64,000 nucleotides of DNA, from assembly GCF_039839275.1 (NCBI RefSeq), contig NZ_JBDOQP010000004.1, positions 1 to 64,000 on the forward strand. Direction: 5' to 3'. The number at the start of each line of letters is the position of its first letter. Within the stretch, counting starts at the first letter, position 1. The notes beneath the pieces are model-generated. The model did no database searches. It saw only the letters and a list, made by a program, of their open reading frames with translations, and was not told where the DNA came from. This stretch comes from Aerobium sp039839275. Its GTDB lineage: Bacteria; Pseudomonadota; Alphaproteobacteria; Rhizobiales; Rhizobiaceae. This document shows, one piece after another, positions 7,789 to 16,372 of the stretch. Made by a program: the position numbers and the translations under genes.

Positions 7789-9322
7789 GCACTGGATGAT
7801 CCGGAAGGGCGAAGTCCGCAGCCAAGGCGGACTGGTCGCATGCCAGAACTGGCTGGCCGCCGAGGCTGGGGCAGCGGTGTTGTCGCGCGGCGGCAACGCC
7901 ATGGATGCCGCGATTACCACGGCGATTACGCTGAGCGTCGTCGAGCCGTGGCTTTCGGGTGTCGGCGGCGGTGGCTTCCTTCTGCGCGCGGACGGCAAGA
8001 CGGGTGAGGTCAATGCGCTCGATTTCAACGTCAACGCATCGCGCAACGTCGATGCGGCCGACTATCCGCTGGTTGCCGGACGGGACGGCGACTGGTTCGA
8101 CTGGCCATCGGTCAAGGACGATCGAAACCTGATCGGCTACTCATCGATCTGCGTCCCCGGCGCAGTCGCAGGCTTTGCCGCCGCGCTCGAGCGGTTTGGC
8201 ACCATCGCCTTCGGCGACGCGCTGCAACCGGCAATCGAGCACGCGCGACGCGGGCTGATCGTCGACTGGTTCACCGCGCTTTGCCTTGCGATCGACACCG
8301 AAGGACTGAGCCGCTTTCCCGCATCGGCCGCCCTGTTCCTTCCCGAGGGCCGCGCACCGCGTGTGCCCGAGACAGGCAAGGTCCGAACCTTGCCGATGCT
8401 GCGCAAGGCTGAGATGCTCGAGCGGCTTCAGACCGCCGGTGCGCGCGACTTCTACGAGGGCGACGTCGCCACGAGCATCATCGCCGATCTGACCGCCGGC
8501 GGCTCGGCGATCGATGCGGTCGAACTGGGCAATTACCAACCTGCGTGGCGCAAGTCGGTCCAAACAGAATTCGCGGGCCTCGCCGTGCACGCGATGCCCG
8601 GCCTTTCAGGAGGGCCGACGCTGATCGAGGCGGTGCGCGAGCTCGCGACGTCACTGCCTGAGACCGATCCATCCTCGGGACAGTCGGCGCTTGCCTTTGC
8701 GCGCGCGATACGTCGCGCCTCGGAGCATCGGCTGCGCACGCTCGGCCATGCCAACAGCGAGAGCTGCACGACCCATGTCAGTGTCGTCGACCGGGACGGA
8801 ACGATGGTGTCTCTGACGAACACCCTGCTGTCGCGCTTCGGCTCCAAGGTCGCGCTGCCGGGCACCGACATGCTGATGAACAACGGCATGATGTGGTTCG
8901 ATCCACGCCCTGGCCAGCCCAATTCAATCGCGCCCGGCGTCCGCCCCCTCGCCAATATGTGCCCGATCATCGCAACGGCTGATGGCAAGCCACGGCTGGC
9001 TCTCGGCGCAGCGGGAGGACGACAGATCATGCCGGCCGTGACGCAGATCCTTTCCTACGTCGCCAAATACGGCATGTCGCTGGAAGAAGCGTTGCACGCT
9101 CCGCGCGTCGACGCCAGCGGGGTGAAGCTGCGCGTCAACCGCAAGGCCCGGACGGAAGTCGCTCCCCGTCTCGGCACGGAATTCCCCGTCGAGATCGTCG
9201 AGGACACGTTGTACCCCGTGAATTTTGCGGTGCCGTCGGCCGTATATCGAGAGGGCGGCGAGAATTGCGGCATGGCACATCCGAACCATCCGTGGGCGTC
9301 GGTCGGGGCGGAGCAGACATGA
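7781..9322 (+). CDS. ggt: Gamma-glutamyltransferase family hydrolase, apparently cytoplasmic
   Basis: This 513-residue Ntn-hydrolase of the gamma-glutamyltranspeptidase family cleaves gamma-glutamyl or related amide bonds after self-processing. The predicted autocleavage site and nucleophile is Thr330 in CTTHVSVVDRDG, which would be the first residue of the small subunit. GGNAMDAAI near residue 40 and the SGVGGGGF loop near 60 are family landmarks, and a GAAGGRQIMPA segment lies near the C-terminus. No signal peptide is present, unlike the secreted classical enzyme. It overlaps the deacetylase-like gene by eight bases and the next ATPase gene by four (ATGA), so it is firmly part of the transporter operon. 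Confidence 0.9.
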   Translation: MGEHWMIRKGEVRSQGGLVACQNWLAAEAGAAVLSRGGNAMDAAITTAITLSVVEPWLSGVGGGGFLLRADGKTGEVNALDFNVNASRNVDAADYPLVAGRDGDWFDWPSVKDDRNLIGYSSICVPGAVAGFAAALERFGTIAFGDALQPAIEHARRGLIVDWFTALCLAIDTEGLSRFPASAALFLPEGRAPRVPETGKVRTLPMLRKAEMLERLQTAGARDFYEGDVATSIIADLTAGGSAIDAVELGNYQPAWRKSVQTEFAGLAVHAMPGLSGGPTLIEAVRELATSLPETDPSSGQSALAFARAIRRASEHRLRTLGHANSESCTTHVSVVDRDGTMVSLTNTLLSRFGSKVALPGTDMLMNNGMMWFDPRPGQPNSIAPGVRPLANMCPIIATADGKPRLALGAAGGRQIMPAVTQILSYVAKYGMSLEEALHAPRVDASGVKLRVNRKARTEVAPRLGTEFPVEIVEDTLYPVNFAVPSAVYREGGENCGMAHPNHPWASVGAEQT

Positions 9323-10293
9323 CGAGAACCGTGCTCACGGTGGACGGCCTTCATGTCTCGATTGGCGGAAATCCCGTCGTCGATGGCGTCAGCTTCGAGG
9401 TTGGCGAGGGAGAAATCCTGGGCCTTGTTGGCGAGTCCGGCTGCGGCAAGTCGATGACCGCGTTTGCAGTCATGGGGCTTTTGCCGAAAGCGGCGAGGAT
9501 GGATGAAGGCCGTGTCCTGCTGGGCGATCTCGACCTTCATGCACTGCCGGAAAAGCAGCGCCGTCGTCTGCGCGGCGACGACCTTGCGATGATTTTCCAG
9601 GAGCCGGTCGCATCGCTCAATCCGCTGATGACGATCGGCCGCCAGATCGCCGAAAGCCTCGTGGTGCACCAGAAAGCCAAGGGACGCGATCCGCGCAAGG
9701 CAGCGATCGCCATGCTCGAAGAGGTCGGCATTCCCGAGCCAGAAATCCGCTACGATCAATACCCGTTCGAGCTGTCCGGCGGCATGTGCCAGCGGGCCAT
9801 GATCGCGATGGCCCTGATCTGCCAGCCGCGGCTCCTGATCGCCGATGAGCCCACGACCGCGCTCGACGTCACGATCCAGGCACAGATCCTCGAGCTCATG
9901 AAACGCCTGCGCGAGGAGACCGGAACAGCGATCCTCCTGATCACGCATGACATGGGCGTCGTTGCCGACATGGCCGATCGCGTCGCCGTCATGTATGCCG
10001 GACGGATCATCGAACAGGCGCCGGTTGACACCATCTTCGCACGGCAGGAGCACCCCTATACGCGGCTCCTTCTATCCACCATCCCACGCCTCGACGGCGC
10101 GCCGAAGACGATCCTGCCAAGCATCGAGGGCATGGTCCCCGACATCGGCCAGTGGCCGGTCGGCTGCCGCTTCAATCCCCGCTGCCCGCTTGCTGACGCG
10201 CCCTGCGTCGAGAAGCAGCCGCCCTTGACCGCCCGGGAAGACCTCGGGCTCGCCGCCTGCTGGCACAGCGACCGCGTGGAGGCAATGCTGTGA
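9319..10293 (+). CDS. Peptide ABC transporter ATP-binding protein, DppD-like
   Basis: This 324-residue ATPase has Walker A GESGCGKS at residues 38-45, the signature LSGGMCQR, and Walker B LLIADEPTTALD. The C-terminal oligopeptide-transporter extension is present, with a cysteine cluster in CRFNPRCPLADAPC. It powers the permease pair at 4274-6057. The ATG overlaps the gamma-glutamyltransferase stop by four bases and its own end overlaps the next ATPase, showing strict translational coupling. In the signature most family members have R where this protein has C (GGMCQR), which is a tolerated position. Confidence 0.94.
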   Translation: MTRTVLTVDGLHVSIGGNPVVDGVSFEVGEGEILGLVGESGCGKSMTAFAVMGLLPKAARMDEGRVLLGDLDLHALPEKQRRRLRGDDLAMIFQEPVASLNPLMTIGRQIAESLVVHQKAKGRDPRKAAIAMLEEVGIPEPEIRYDQYPFELSGGMCQRAMIAMALICQPRLLIADEPTTALDVTIQAQILELMKRLREETGTAILLITHDMGVVADMADRVAVMYAGRIIEQAPVDTIFARQEHPYTRLLLSTIPRLDGAPKTILPSIEGMVPDIGQWPVGCRFNPRCPLADAPCVEKQPPLTAREDLGLAACWHSDRVEAML

Positions 10294-11291
10294 CTGAGCC
10301 GCTTCTCACGGTCAAGGGCCTCAAGGTCCACTTCCCCATCCGCGGCGGACTGCTCGGCAAGCCGGTGGGCTGGGTCAAGGCGGTCGACGGCGTCGACCTG
10401 GAGATCGGACGCGGCGAAAGCGTCGCCCTCGTTGGCGAATCCGGTTGTGGCAAGTCAACGCTGGGCGCGGCGATACTCGGCATGCAGAAGCCGACCGCCG
10501 GCTCGATACGGTTTGCCGGCAAGGACATCGTCCATGGCGATGCCGGTGGACGCAAAAGCCTTTCGCGCGACATGCAGATCGTCTTCCAGGATCCGGTGTC
10601 AGCTCTCAATCCGAAACTGACGATCGGCGAGAGCATCGCCGAACCGCTGGCCATCCATGGCGTCGGCAACGCGCGCGAGCGTCGCGAACGTGTGGCGGAA
10701 CTGCTCAATCTCGTCGGCCTGCATCCGCAGCACGCCAAGCGGATGCCGAATGCCTTTTCGGGCGGGCAGCGCCAACGCATTGTCATTGCCCGGGCCCTGA
10801 CGCTCAACCCGGAACTGATGATCCTCGACGAGCCCGTCTCGGCGCTCGACGTCTCGATCCGCTCGCAAATCCTCAACCTCCTCCTCGACCTGCAGCAACG
10901 GATGGGCCTGTCCTACCTCTTCATCAGCCATGACCTGTCGGTTGTGCGCCACTTCGCCGACCGCGTTGCGGTGATGTATCTCGGTCACCTAGTCGAGACA
11001 GGCCGTACCGACGACGTTTTTGCGAAGCCGGAGCACCCATATACAGAGGCGTTGCTGTCAGCGGTACCGCTGCCCGACCCTGTCGCCCAGCGCAGCCGCA
11101 GGCGCATCGTGCTCAAGGGCGACCTGCCCAGTCCCGCCAATCCGCCCCAAGGCTGCAAGTTCGTCACGCGCTGTCCACTGGCCGAGCCGGTATGCCATGA
11201 GACGCACCCGCCCTTGGTGCCGGTGGGCGATGCGTGGCGCGCCGCCTGCCATGTCCGCGCACCGGCTGCCCAACAGACTGTGAGTTCTTAA
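10290..11291 (+). CDS. Peptide ABC transporter ATP-binding protein, DppF-like
   Basis: This 333-residue second ATPase of the heterodimer has Walker A GESGCGKS at residues 49-56, the signature FSGGQRQR and Walker B LMILDEPVSALD, plus the C-terminal oligo_HPY extension with FVTRCPLAEPVC. The GTG start at 10290 overlaps the preceding stop (GTGA), and its TAA overlaps the RidA start by one base. With this gene the importer has two permeases, two ATPases and two candidate binding proteins. Confidence 0.94.
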   Translation: MTEPLLTVKGLKVHFPIRGGLLGKPVGWVKAVDGVDLEIGRGESVALVGESGCGKSTLGAAILGMQKPTAGSIRFAGKDIVHGDAGGRKSLSRDMQIVFQDPVSALNPKLTIGESIAEPLAIHGVGNARERRERVAELLNLVGLHPQHAKRMPNAFSGGQRQRIVIARALTLNPELMILDEPVSALDVSIRSQILNLLLDLQQRMGLSYLFISHDLSVVRHFADRVAVMYLGHLVETGRTDDVFAKPEHPYTEALLSAVPLPDPVAQRSRRRIVLKGDLPSPANPPQGCKFVTRCPLAEPVCHETHPPLVPVGDAWRAACHVRAPAAQQTVSS

Positions 11292-11689
11292 TGACCCCGA
11301 CATTCAACCGCCGCCTCGTCAACGCAGCCGACGCGCCACAGACGCTGCATCGCCGATATTCGAATGCGGTGGAGTTCAGCGGTGCGCAGCGTACCCTCTA
11401 CATCAGCGGACAAATCCCGACGGATGCCGACGGCACAGCACCCAAGGACTTCGAAAGCCAGGCGCGTCTGGCATGGGGCAATGTCGAACGGCAGTTGAAT
11501 GCCGCCGACATGATCCTCGACAATCTCGTCAAGGTCACCGTGTTCCTGGCAGGCTACGAATACCGCGACGAAAACGCCAAGGTGCGCTGGGAGGTGATGG
11601 GGGAACGCATGGTCGCGCTGTCGACGGTGATAGCCGGACCTTACGATCCTGCCTGGCTGATCGAGATCGAAGCGATCGCCGTGGCTTGA
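11291..11689 (+). CDS. RidA (YjgF/YER057c/UK114) family protein
   Basis: This 132-residue protein has the RidA fold: FSGAQRTLYISGQIP in the first half and a central LVKVTVFLAG strand. Members form trimers; canonical ones deaminate reactive enamine/imine intermediates, while diverged ones do other chemistry. The usual catalytic Arg before the C-terminus is not evident (the end reads AWLIEIEAIAVA after DP), so this is a diverged Rid subfamily member rather than RidA itself. It closes the operon: the start overlaps the ATPase stop by one base. It fits a pathway producing imines or an amide from an amino compound. Confidence 0.85.
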   Translation: MTPTFNRRLVNAADAPQTLHRRYSNAVEFSGAQRTLYISGQIPTDADGTAPKDFESQARLAWGNVERQLNAADMILDNLVKVTVFLAGYEYRDENAKVRWEVMGERMVALSTVIAGPYDPAWLIEIEAIAVA

Positions 11690-11690
11690 T

Positions 11691-12449
11691 CTATCCCGAT
11701 CGCCGCATGTCGGCATGGGCAAGCATATAGCGTTCGACGTCCTGGAGATGATCGTACGTCAACGTGGTGGCGGCTTCGCTGTCCCCCGCCATCAGCAGCC
11801 GCACCAGCCTGACCTGGAAATTCAGCATCCGCTCATGCATCTGAGGCTCCGGTGCGGCCGCATCCGCTCTGCCCTTGGCAAGGTCACGCAGTAGCCGATG
11901 AAGGAACACGCAGACGAAGCCAAGTAGCTGGTTCTGCGCAAAGCTCGCCAGCAGGGAGTGGAAGTCGAGTTCCGCAATTCGGCGTTGAAAAACGTCTTCC
12001 GCCGTCGTCGGCTCACTGTCGTAAAGCCCTATCGCCGCCTGAAGCGCGTCCACATGATGACGCTCGAGCCGTCCGGCCAGCGATCCCACCAGCGTCGGTT
12101 CGAGCAGCTTGCGGAGCGTGAATACGTCGGCAATGCTCGGCTGGTTGAACAGGAAGAGGTTGCTGAGCAGGTCCATCGCCTGCTCGCCGGATAATGCCGT
12201 GACGAAGGCGCCGCCTCCCGGACCGGTACGAGACTTGATGAGCCCCTGCGTCTCCAGCGCCTTCATCGCCTCGCGCATCGTGCCCTTGGAAGCCTTCATC
12301 TCCTGTTCCGCCAGCCACGCCTGAGGCAGGCGATCGCCGGGCGCAAGCTGATGTAGCGAAATCAGATCGCGGATCCGCGCCGCCAGCGCATCGGAGCGCT
12401 TGCGCCGCCGCTGCGGCGCGACAACCAGAGGACTGTCGTCCGTTGTCAT
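11691..12449 (-). CDS. GntR-family regulator with FCD domain
   Basis: This 252-residue FadR-type regulator has an N-terminal winged helix (about residues 20-85, APGDRLPQAWLAEQEMKASKGTMREAMKALETQG) and a C-terminal FCD domain with the metal-site-like AELDFHSLLA segment. FCD regulators respond to carboxylates. It is convergent with the RidA gene, one base apart, and is the last gene of the second ABC operon, nine bases after the ATPase gene, so it is probably co-transcribed and may autoregulate that operon. Candidate targets are the twin palindromes upstream of 17929. Confidence 0.88.
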   Translation of the reverse strand: MTTDDSPLVVAPQRRRKRSDALAARIRDLISLHQLAPGDRLPQAWLAEQEMKASKGTMREAMKALETQGLIKSRTGPGGGAFVTALSGEQAMDLLSNLFLFNQPSIADVFTLRKLLEPTLVGSLAGRLERHHVDALQAAIGLYDSEPTTAEDVFQRRIAELDFHSLLASFAQNQLLGFVCVFLHRLLRDLAKGRADAAAPEPQMHERMLNFQVRLVRLLMAGDSEAATTLTYDHLQDVERYMLAHADMRRSG

Positions 12450-12458
12450 TGATGTGCC

Positions 12459-13466
12459 CTACGCCCCATGGTCCCCAGCCTGTCCTCCTGTCAGCACGGG
12501 CGGGTGGAAGCAAGCCGCCAGGTGAACACTGTCCACCGCTCCGTCTTCGAGATCCGGCTGGCGGGAGCGGCAAAGATCGTCGGCGGCCGGGCAGCGCGCG
12601 GCGAACGCGCAGCCTGCCGGCGGATTGTACGGGTCGGGCAATTCGCCCTCTCCGCCCTGCGGGGCCTCTAGCGGGCGCCCCGGTACAGGCGCGGAATCCA
12701 GCAGCAGCCGGGTGTAATGGTGGCGCGGATCAGCAAAGATGCTCCGGGCGGGTCCAATTTCGGCCAGCCTGCCGAAATACATCACGGCAACCCGGTCGCT
12801 GACGCTTTCAACCACGGACAGGTCATGGCTGATGAAGACATAGGTCAGGCCGAAGCGCGCCTTGAGATCGTCGAGAAGATTGAGCACCTGCGCCTGGATT
12901 GACACGTCCAGCGCCGAGACGGGCTCATCAAGGACGATCAGTTGCGGGTCCGCCGCCAGCGCGCGCGCGATCCCTATGCGCTGCGCCTGCCCGCCCGAAA
13001 ATTCATGCGGATAGCGCTCGAGGAATTCGGGGCGGAGATTGACCGCGTCGAGGAGCATCGCAAGCCGCTCTTCCCGCTCCTTGCGCCCAAGATGCAACAG
13101 CCGCACCAACGGGGCCTCCAGGATGGCCCGTATCGTCTTGCGCGGGTTGAGCGAGGAAACCGGATCCTGGAAGACATACTGGATACGCCGCGCAAGGCTT
13201 GTGAAGTTCTTGCGCGACGTTTCCGCGACATCCTCGCCCTTGAAGCGGATGGCGCCGCCCGTCGGCTGATCGAGCCCGACCAGCATGCGGGCGAGCGTCG
13301 ACTTGCCACATCCCGATTCCCCGACGATGCCAAGCGTCTCCCCCTGTCGTATGTCGAGGGACACCTGCTGCACCGCGTGGACACCGGGCTTGCTGCCGCC
13401 CAGAAAAGACCGTCCGCCGCCAAAGACACGGCTGACCGTATCGACCTGCATCAAGGGTGTCGTCAT
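12459..13466 (-). CDS. Oligopeptide ABC transporter ATP-binding protein, DppF/OppF-like
   Basis: This 335-residue ATPase has Walker A GESGCGKS at residues 49-56, the signature FSGGQAQRIGIARALA, Walker B LIVLDEPVSALD and a cysteine-rich oligo_HPY tail (CAFAARCPAADDLC). It overlaps the fused permease-ATPase gene by four bases. In the assembled importer it would pair with the ATPase half of that fusion. Confidence 0.93.
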   Translation of the reverse strand: MTTPLMQVDTVSRVFGGGRSFLGGSKPGVHAVQQVSLDIRQGETLGIVGESGCGKSTLARMLVGLDQPTGGAIRFKGEDVAETSRKNFTSLARRIQYVFQDPVSSLNPRKTIRAILEAPLVRLLHLGRKEREERLAMLLDAVNLRPEFLERYPHEFSGGQAQRIGIARALAADPQLIVLDEPVSALDVSIQAQVLNLLDDLKARFGLTYVFISHDLSVVESVSDRVAVMYFGRLAEIGPARSIFADPRHHYTRLLLDSAPVPGRPLEAPQGGEGELPDPYNPPAGCAFAARCPAADDLCRSRQPDLEDGAVDSVHLAACFHPPVLTGGQAGDHGA

Positions 13467-15412
13467 GTCGGACCCTCGGATGCGTCGCGCACTTTTCCCA
13501 TCGAGCCCGCCAAGGGATACAGGCAGCGCGCCGCCCTCCCCGCACCGATGTCGACGAGCGGTATCTCACCGCTGCGGCAATCGGGTTTCACACGAGGGCA
13601 GCGTGGCGCGAATGCGCAGCCCTGCGGAAGGTCGTCGACGGACGGCGGCAAGCCTTCGATCGCGTCCAACCTGCGCTCCGGCTTGCCGAGCACAGGCACG
13701 CAATCGATGAGCTTGCGGGTGTATGGATGCGCTGGTTCGCCCAGCACCTGCCGCGTCGTACCCGTCTCCACGATCCGCCCGGCATACATGACCGCCACGC
13801 GGTCGCAGATGGCGGAAACCACGCCGAAATCATGGGTGATGAAAAGGATCGACGCGCCCTTGTCATGGCGGAGCTGATTCATCAACGCCAGGATTTGCGC
13901 CTGCACGGTCACGTCGAGTGCCGTCGTCGGTTCGTCGGCAATGAGCAACCGCGCATCATGCGCCAGCGCCATCGCTATGACCACGCGCTGGCGCATGCCG
14001 CCCGAGAGCTCGTGAGGAAACGAACCCAGCCGTTGCTCGGGATTGGGGATGCGTACCAGCGCCAACAGTTCCTTCGCCTTGTCTCGCGCCTGGCTCTTGC
14101 CGAGCGGCTGGTGTGCCTGGATCGCCTCGACGAGCTGGTATCCCACGGTGAAAAGCGGATGCAACGTCGAAAGAGGGTCCTGGAAGACGTGGCTCACAAC
14201 CCCGCCTCGCAATTGCCTGATCCGCTCGTCGGAAGCGGCGAGTAGATCCTCGCCATCGAGGCGGATCGAACCACCGGCAATGCGCCCCGGAGGCGTCGGC
14301 ACCAGCCCCATGATCGACATTGCGGTGACCGACTTGCCGGAACCGGACTCGCCGACGATGCCGAGGACCTCGCCCTCTCCAAGCCTGAGATCGACACCAT
14401 CCACGGCGCGCAGGGTCCTGGAACCGACCCGGAACTGGGTCTTGAGCCCGGCCACATCGAGCACGGCGGACGTGCGGGCACGCAACCTCCCCTCGCCTTC
14501 GGGGATCTCGATGGCGGTTCGACCGACCGGCCGCGTCAGCGCGCCGGACTTCAGCCGCGGGTCGAGCACGTCGCGTATGCCGTCGCCGAAGAGGTTGATG
14601 CTCATCACGAGAAGAAAGATCACCACGCCCGGCACCACCGCGACATGCGGTGCGTTGAACAGGACGCTGCGCCCGTCGCCCAGCATCGAGCCGAGATCAG
14701 CCTGCGGTGGCTGGGCGCCGAGCCCCAGGAACGACAGTCCCGCCGTCTCCAGGATCATCCAGCCGACGGTCGTCGACATGGTGATGACGATGACCGGCGC
14801 GACATTGGGGAGGATTTCGCTTGCGAGAATGCGCAGATGCGACTTTCCGGAAAGACGAGCAGCGTCGACGAACTCTCGGCGGGCCAGGCCCAGCGTTACG
14901 CCGCGGATGTTGCGGGCGAAGAAGGGAATGTTGACGACGGCGATCGCATAAAGGGCGTTGATCAGCCCGGGGCCAAGCACCGCAACGATGGCCAGCGCCA
15001 GCAGGATGTAGGGAAACGCCATCAGCATGTCGATGCCGCGCATCAGCAGATTGTCGGTGCGGCCACCCGCATATCCGGCGACGAGGCCGATCAGCGATCC
15101 GAAGAAGGCGGCGATCAGGGTGGCCGAGATTCCGACGGCAAGACTGACGCGCAGGCCCCACACGATGCGCGAGAAGATGTCCCGGCCGAGCGCATCGGTG
15201 CCAAGCAGGTGGCCGTCCGACAATGGCAGCAACAACCGGTCCGCCGGCGCCGTGACGTTGGGATCGGGAACCGGAAGAACGGGAGCGAGCAGGGCCAGCG
15301 CGATCATCAGGCCAAGGACGATGAGGCCAGCCGTCGCGAGCCGGTTGTTCAGCATCAGCCGCAACGTGTCGGGGCGGCCGGAAGCGCGGGCGGGTGACTC
15401 GAGCGCACTCAT
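13463..15412 (-). CDS. Fused ABC permease and ATP-binding protein (DppC-DppD fusion)
   Basis: This 649-residue protein joins two parts of a peptide importer. Residues ~20-285 form a DppC-like permease with LLGTDALGRDIFSRIVWG and the coupling loop EFVDAARLSGKSHLRIL near 181-197. After a linker of about 30 residues, residues ~316-640 form a DppD-like ATPase with Walker A GESGSGKS at 354-361, signature LSGGMRQR near 469 and Walker B LLIADEPTTALD near 489-500, then an oligo_HPY tail. The start at 15412 overlaps the upstream permease stop (ATGA). No frameshift or internal stop separates the halves, so the fusion is real in this sequence; similar fusions occur in other peptide importers. Confidence 0.93.
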   Translation of the reverse strand: MSALESPARASGRPDTLRLMLNNRLATAGLIVLGLMIALALLAPVLPVPDPNVTAPADRLLLPLSDGHLLGTDALGRDIFSRIVWGLRVSLAVGISATLIAAFFGSLIGLVAGYAGGRTDNLLMRGIDMLMAFPYILLALAIVAVLGPGLINALYAIAVVNIPFFARNIRGVTLGLARREFVDAARLSGKSHLRILASEILPNVAPVIVITMSTTVGWMILETAGLSFLGLGAQPPQADLGSMLGDGRSVLFNAPHVAVVPGVVIFLLVMSINLFGDGIRDVLDPRLKSGALTRPVGRTAIEIPEGEGRLRARTSAVLDVAGLKTQFRVGSRTLRAVDGVDLRLGEGEVLGIVGESGSGKSVTAMSIMGLVPTPPGRIAGGSIRLDGEDLLAASDERIRQLRGGVVSHVFQDPLSTLHPLFTVGYQLVEAIQAHQPLGKSQARDKAKELLALVRIPNPEQRLGSFPHELSGGMRQRVVIAMALAHDARLLIADEPTTALDVTVQAQILALMNQLRHDKGASILFITHDFGVVSAICDRVAVMYAGRIVETGTTRQVLGEPAHPYTRKLIDCVPVLGKPERRLDAIEGLPPSVDDLPQGCAFAPRCPRVKPDCRSGEIPLVDIGAGRAARCLYPLAGSMGKVRDASEGPT

Positions 15413-16356
15413 CGCCGCAGCCTCGGATCGAGCATCGACTGCACCACATCGGCCGCTAGATTGAACAGGACGTAGCTTGCCGCCACCACCAGCACGCCGC
15501 CCTGCACAAGCAACAAATCGCGGGTGGAGATGGCGTTGACCAGCATTGCTCCGATCCCCGGCCACTGGAAAACCGTCTCGATATAGACCGCGCCGCCGAG
15601 TACGAAACCCGCCTGGATGCCGATGACGGGAATGACGCTGACGAGCGCTGCCTTGAAGGCGTGCACATAGACGACGCGTCGCTCCGAAAGCCCCTTCGCC
15701 CGCGCGGTGCGGATGAAGTCCTGCCGCAGCACCTCAAGCATGGCCGTGCGGGTCAGGCGCGCAATGACGCCGGTCGCGACCGCCGCAAGCGTGATCGCGG
15801 GCAGCACAAGATGATAAAGCAGATCCGGCAGGTCGCCGCCGCCATAGATGGCATACATGCCGCTCGCCGGAAACCAGCGCAGTTTCACTGCGAAGGTGAG
15901 GATCAGCATCAGACCGAGAAAGAATGAGGGCGTCGAGATGCCGATCAGCACCACGAGCGTGATGATGCGGTCGGCCCAGCCAAACTGGCGAACCGCGGAA
16001 ACGATGCCCGCAAGCAGACCCAGCACCGAGCAGAGCACCAGGGCCGCGCCTGCCAGGATGAGGGTGGCGGAATAGCGCTCGGTCACCTCGTCCAAGACTG
16101 GCCGGTTCAGCGCGAACGACCGGCCGAAATCGCCCTGCAGCAGGTTGCCGAGCCAGATGACGTATTGCTGCGGCAGCGGCTTGTCGAGACCGAGCTGCGC
16201 GTTCAGCCGCGCAACATTCTCCGGCGTAGCGAAATTGCCGAGGATGGCGGTTGCCGGGTCTCCCGGTATCATCGCCATGATCAGGAAGACGATCACCGAA
16301 AGACCAAGCAGCACCGGGATCACCGCCAGCAGGCGTTTGGCGATGTAGGCTGTCAT
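15409..16356 (-). CDS. Oligopeptide ABC transporter permease, DppB-like
   Basis: This 315-residue inner-membrane permease begins with the usual N-terminal helix (YIAKRLLAVIPVLLGLSVIVFLI) and IPGDPA motif, followed by five more helices. Its ATPase-docking loop reads EVLRQDFIRTARAKGLSERRVVY. It lies 16 bases after the binding-protein gene, with no hairpin in that gap, and overlaps the fused permease-ATPase by four bases. It would dimerise with the permease half of the fusion. Confidence 0.93.
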   Translation of the reverse strand: MTAYIAKRLLAVIPVLLGLSVIVFLIMAMIPGDPATAILGNFATPENVARLNAQLGLDKPLPQQYVIWLGNLLQGDFGRSFALNRPVLDEVTERYSATLILAGAALVLCSVLGLLAGIVSAVRQFGWADRIITLVVLIGISTPSFFLGLMLILTFAVKLRWFPASGMYAIYGGGDLPDLLYHLVLPAITLAAVATGVIARLTRTAMLEVLRQDFIRTARAKGLSERRVVYVHAFKAALVSVIPVIGIQAGFVLGGAVYIETVFQWPGIGAMLVNAISTRDLLLVQGGVLVVAASYVLFNLAADVVQSMLDPRLRR

Positions 16357-16372
16357 CGGCCCAGCCGCCGCC

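Noticed and set aside
6502..8046. Long minus-strand open frame opposite the SDR, NodB-fold and GGT genes
   Set aside because: It spans three real genes, has no recognised motif and no ribosome site, as is common for antisense frames in high-GC DNA.
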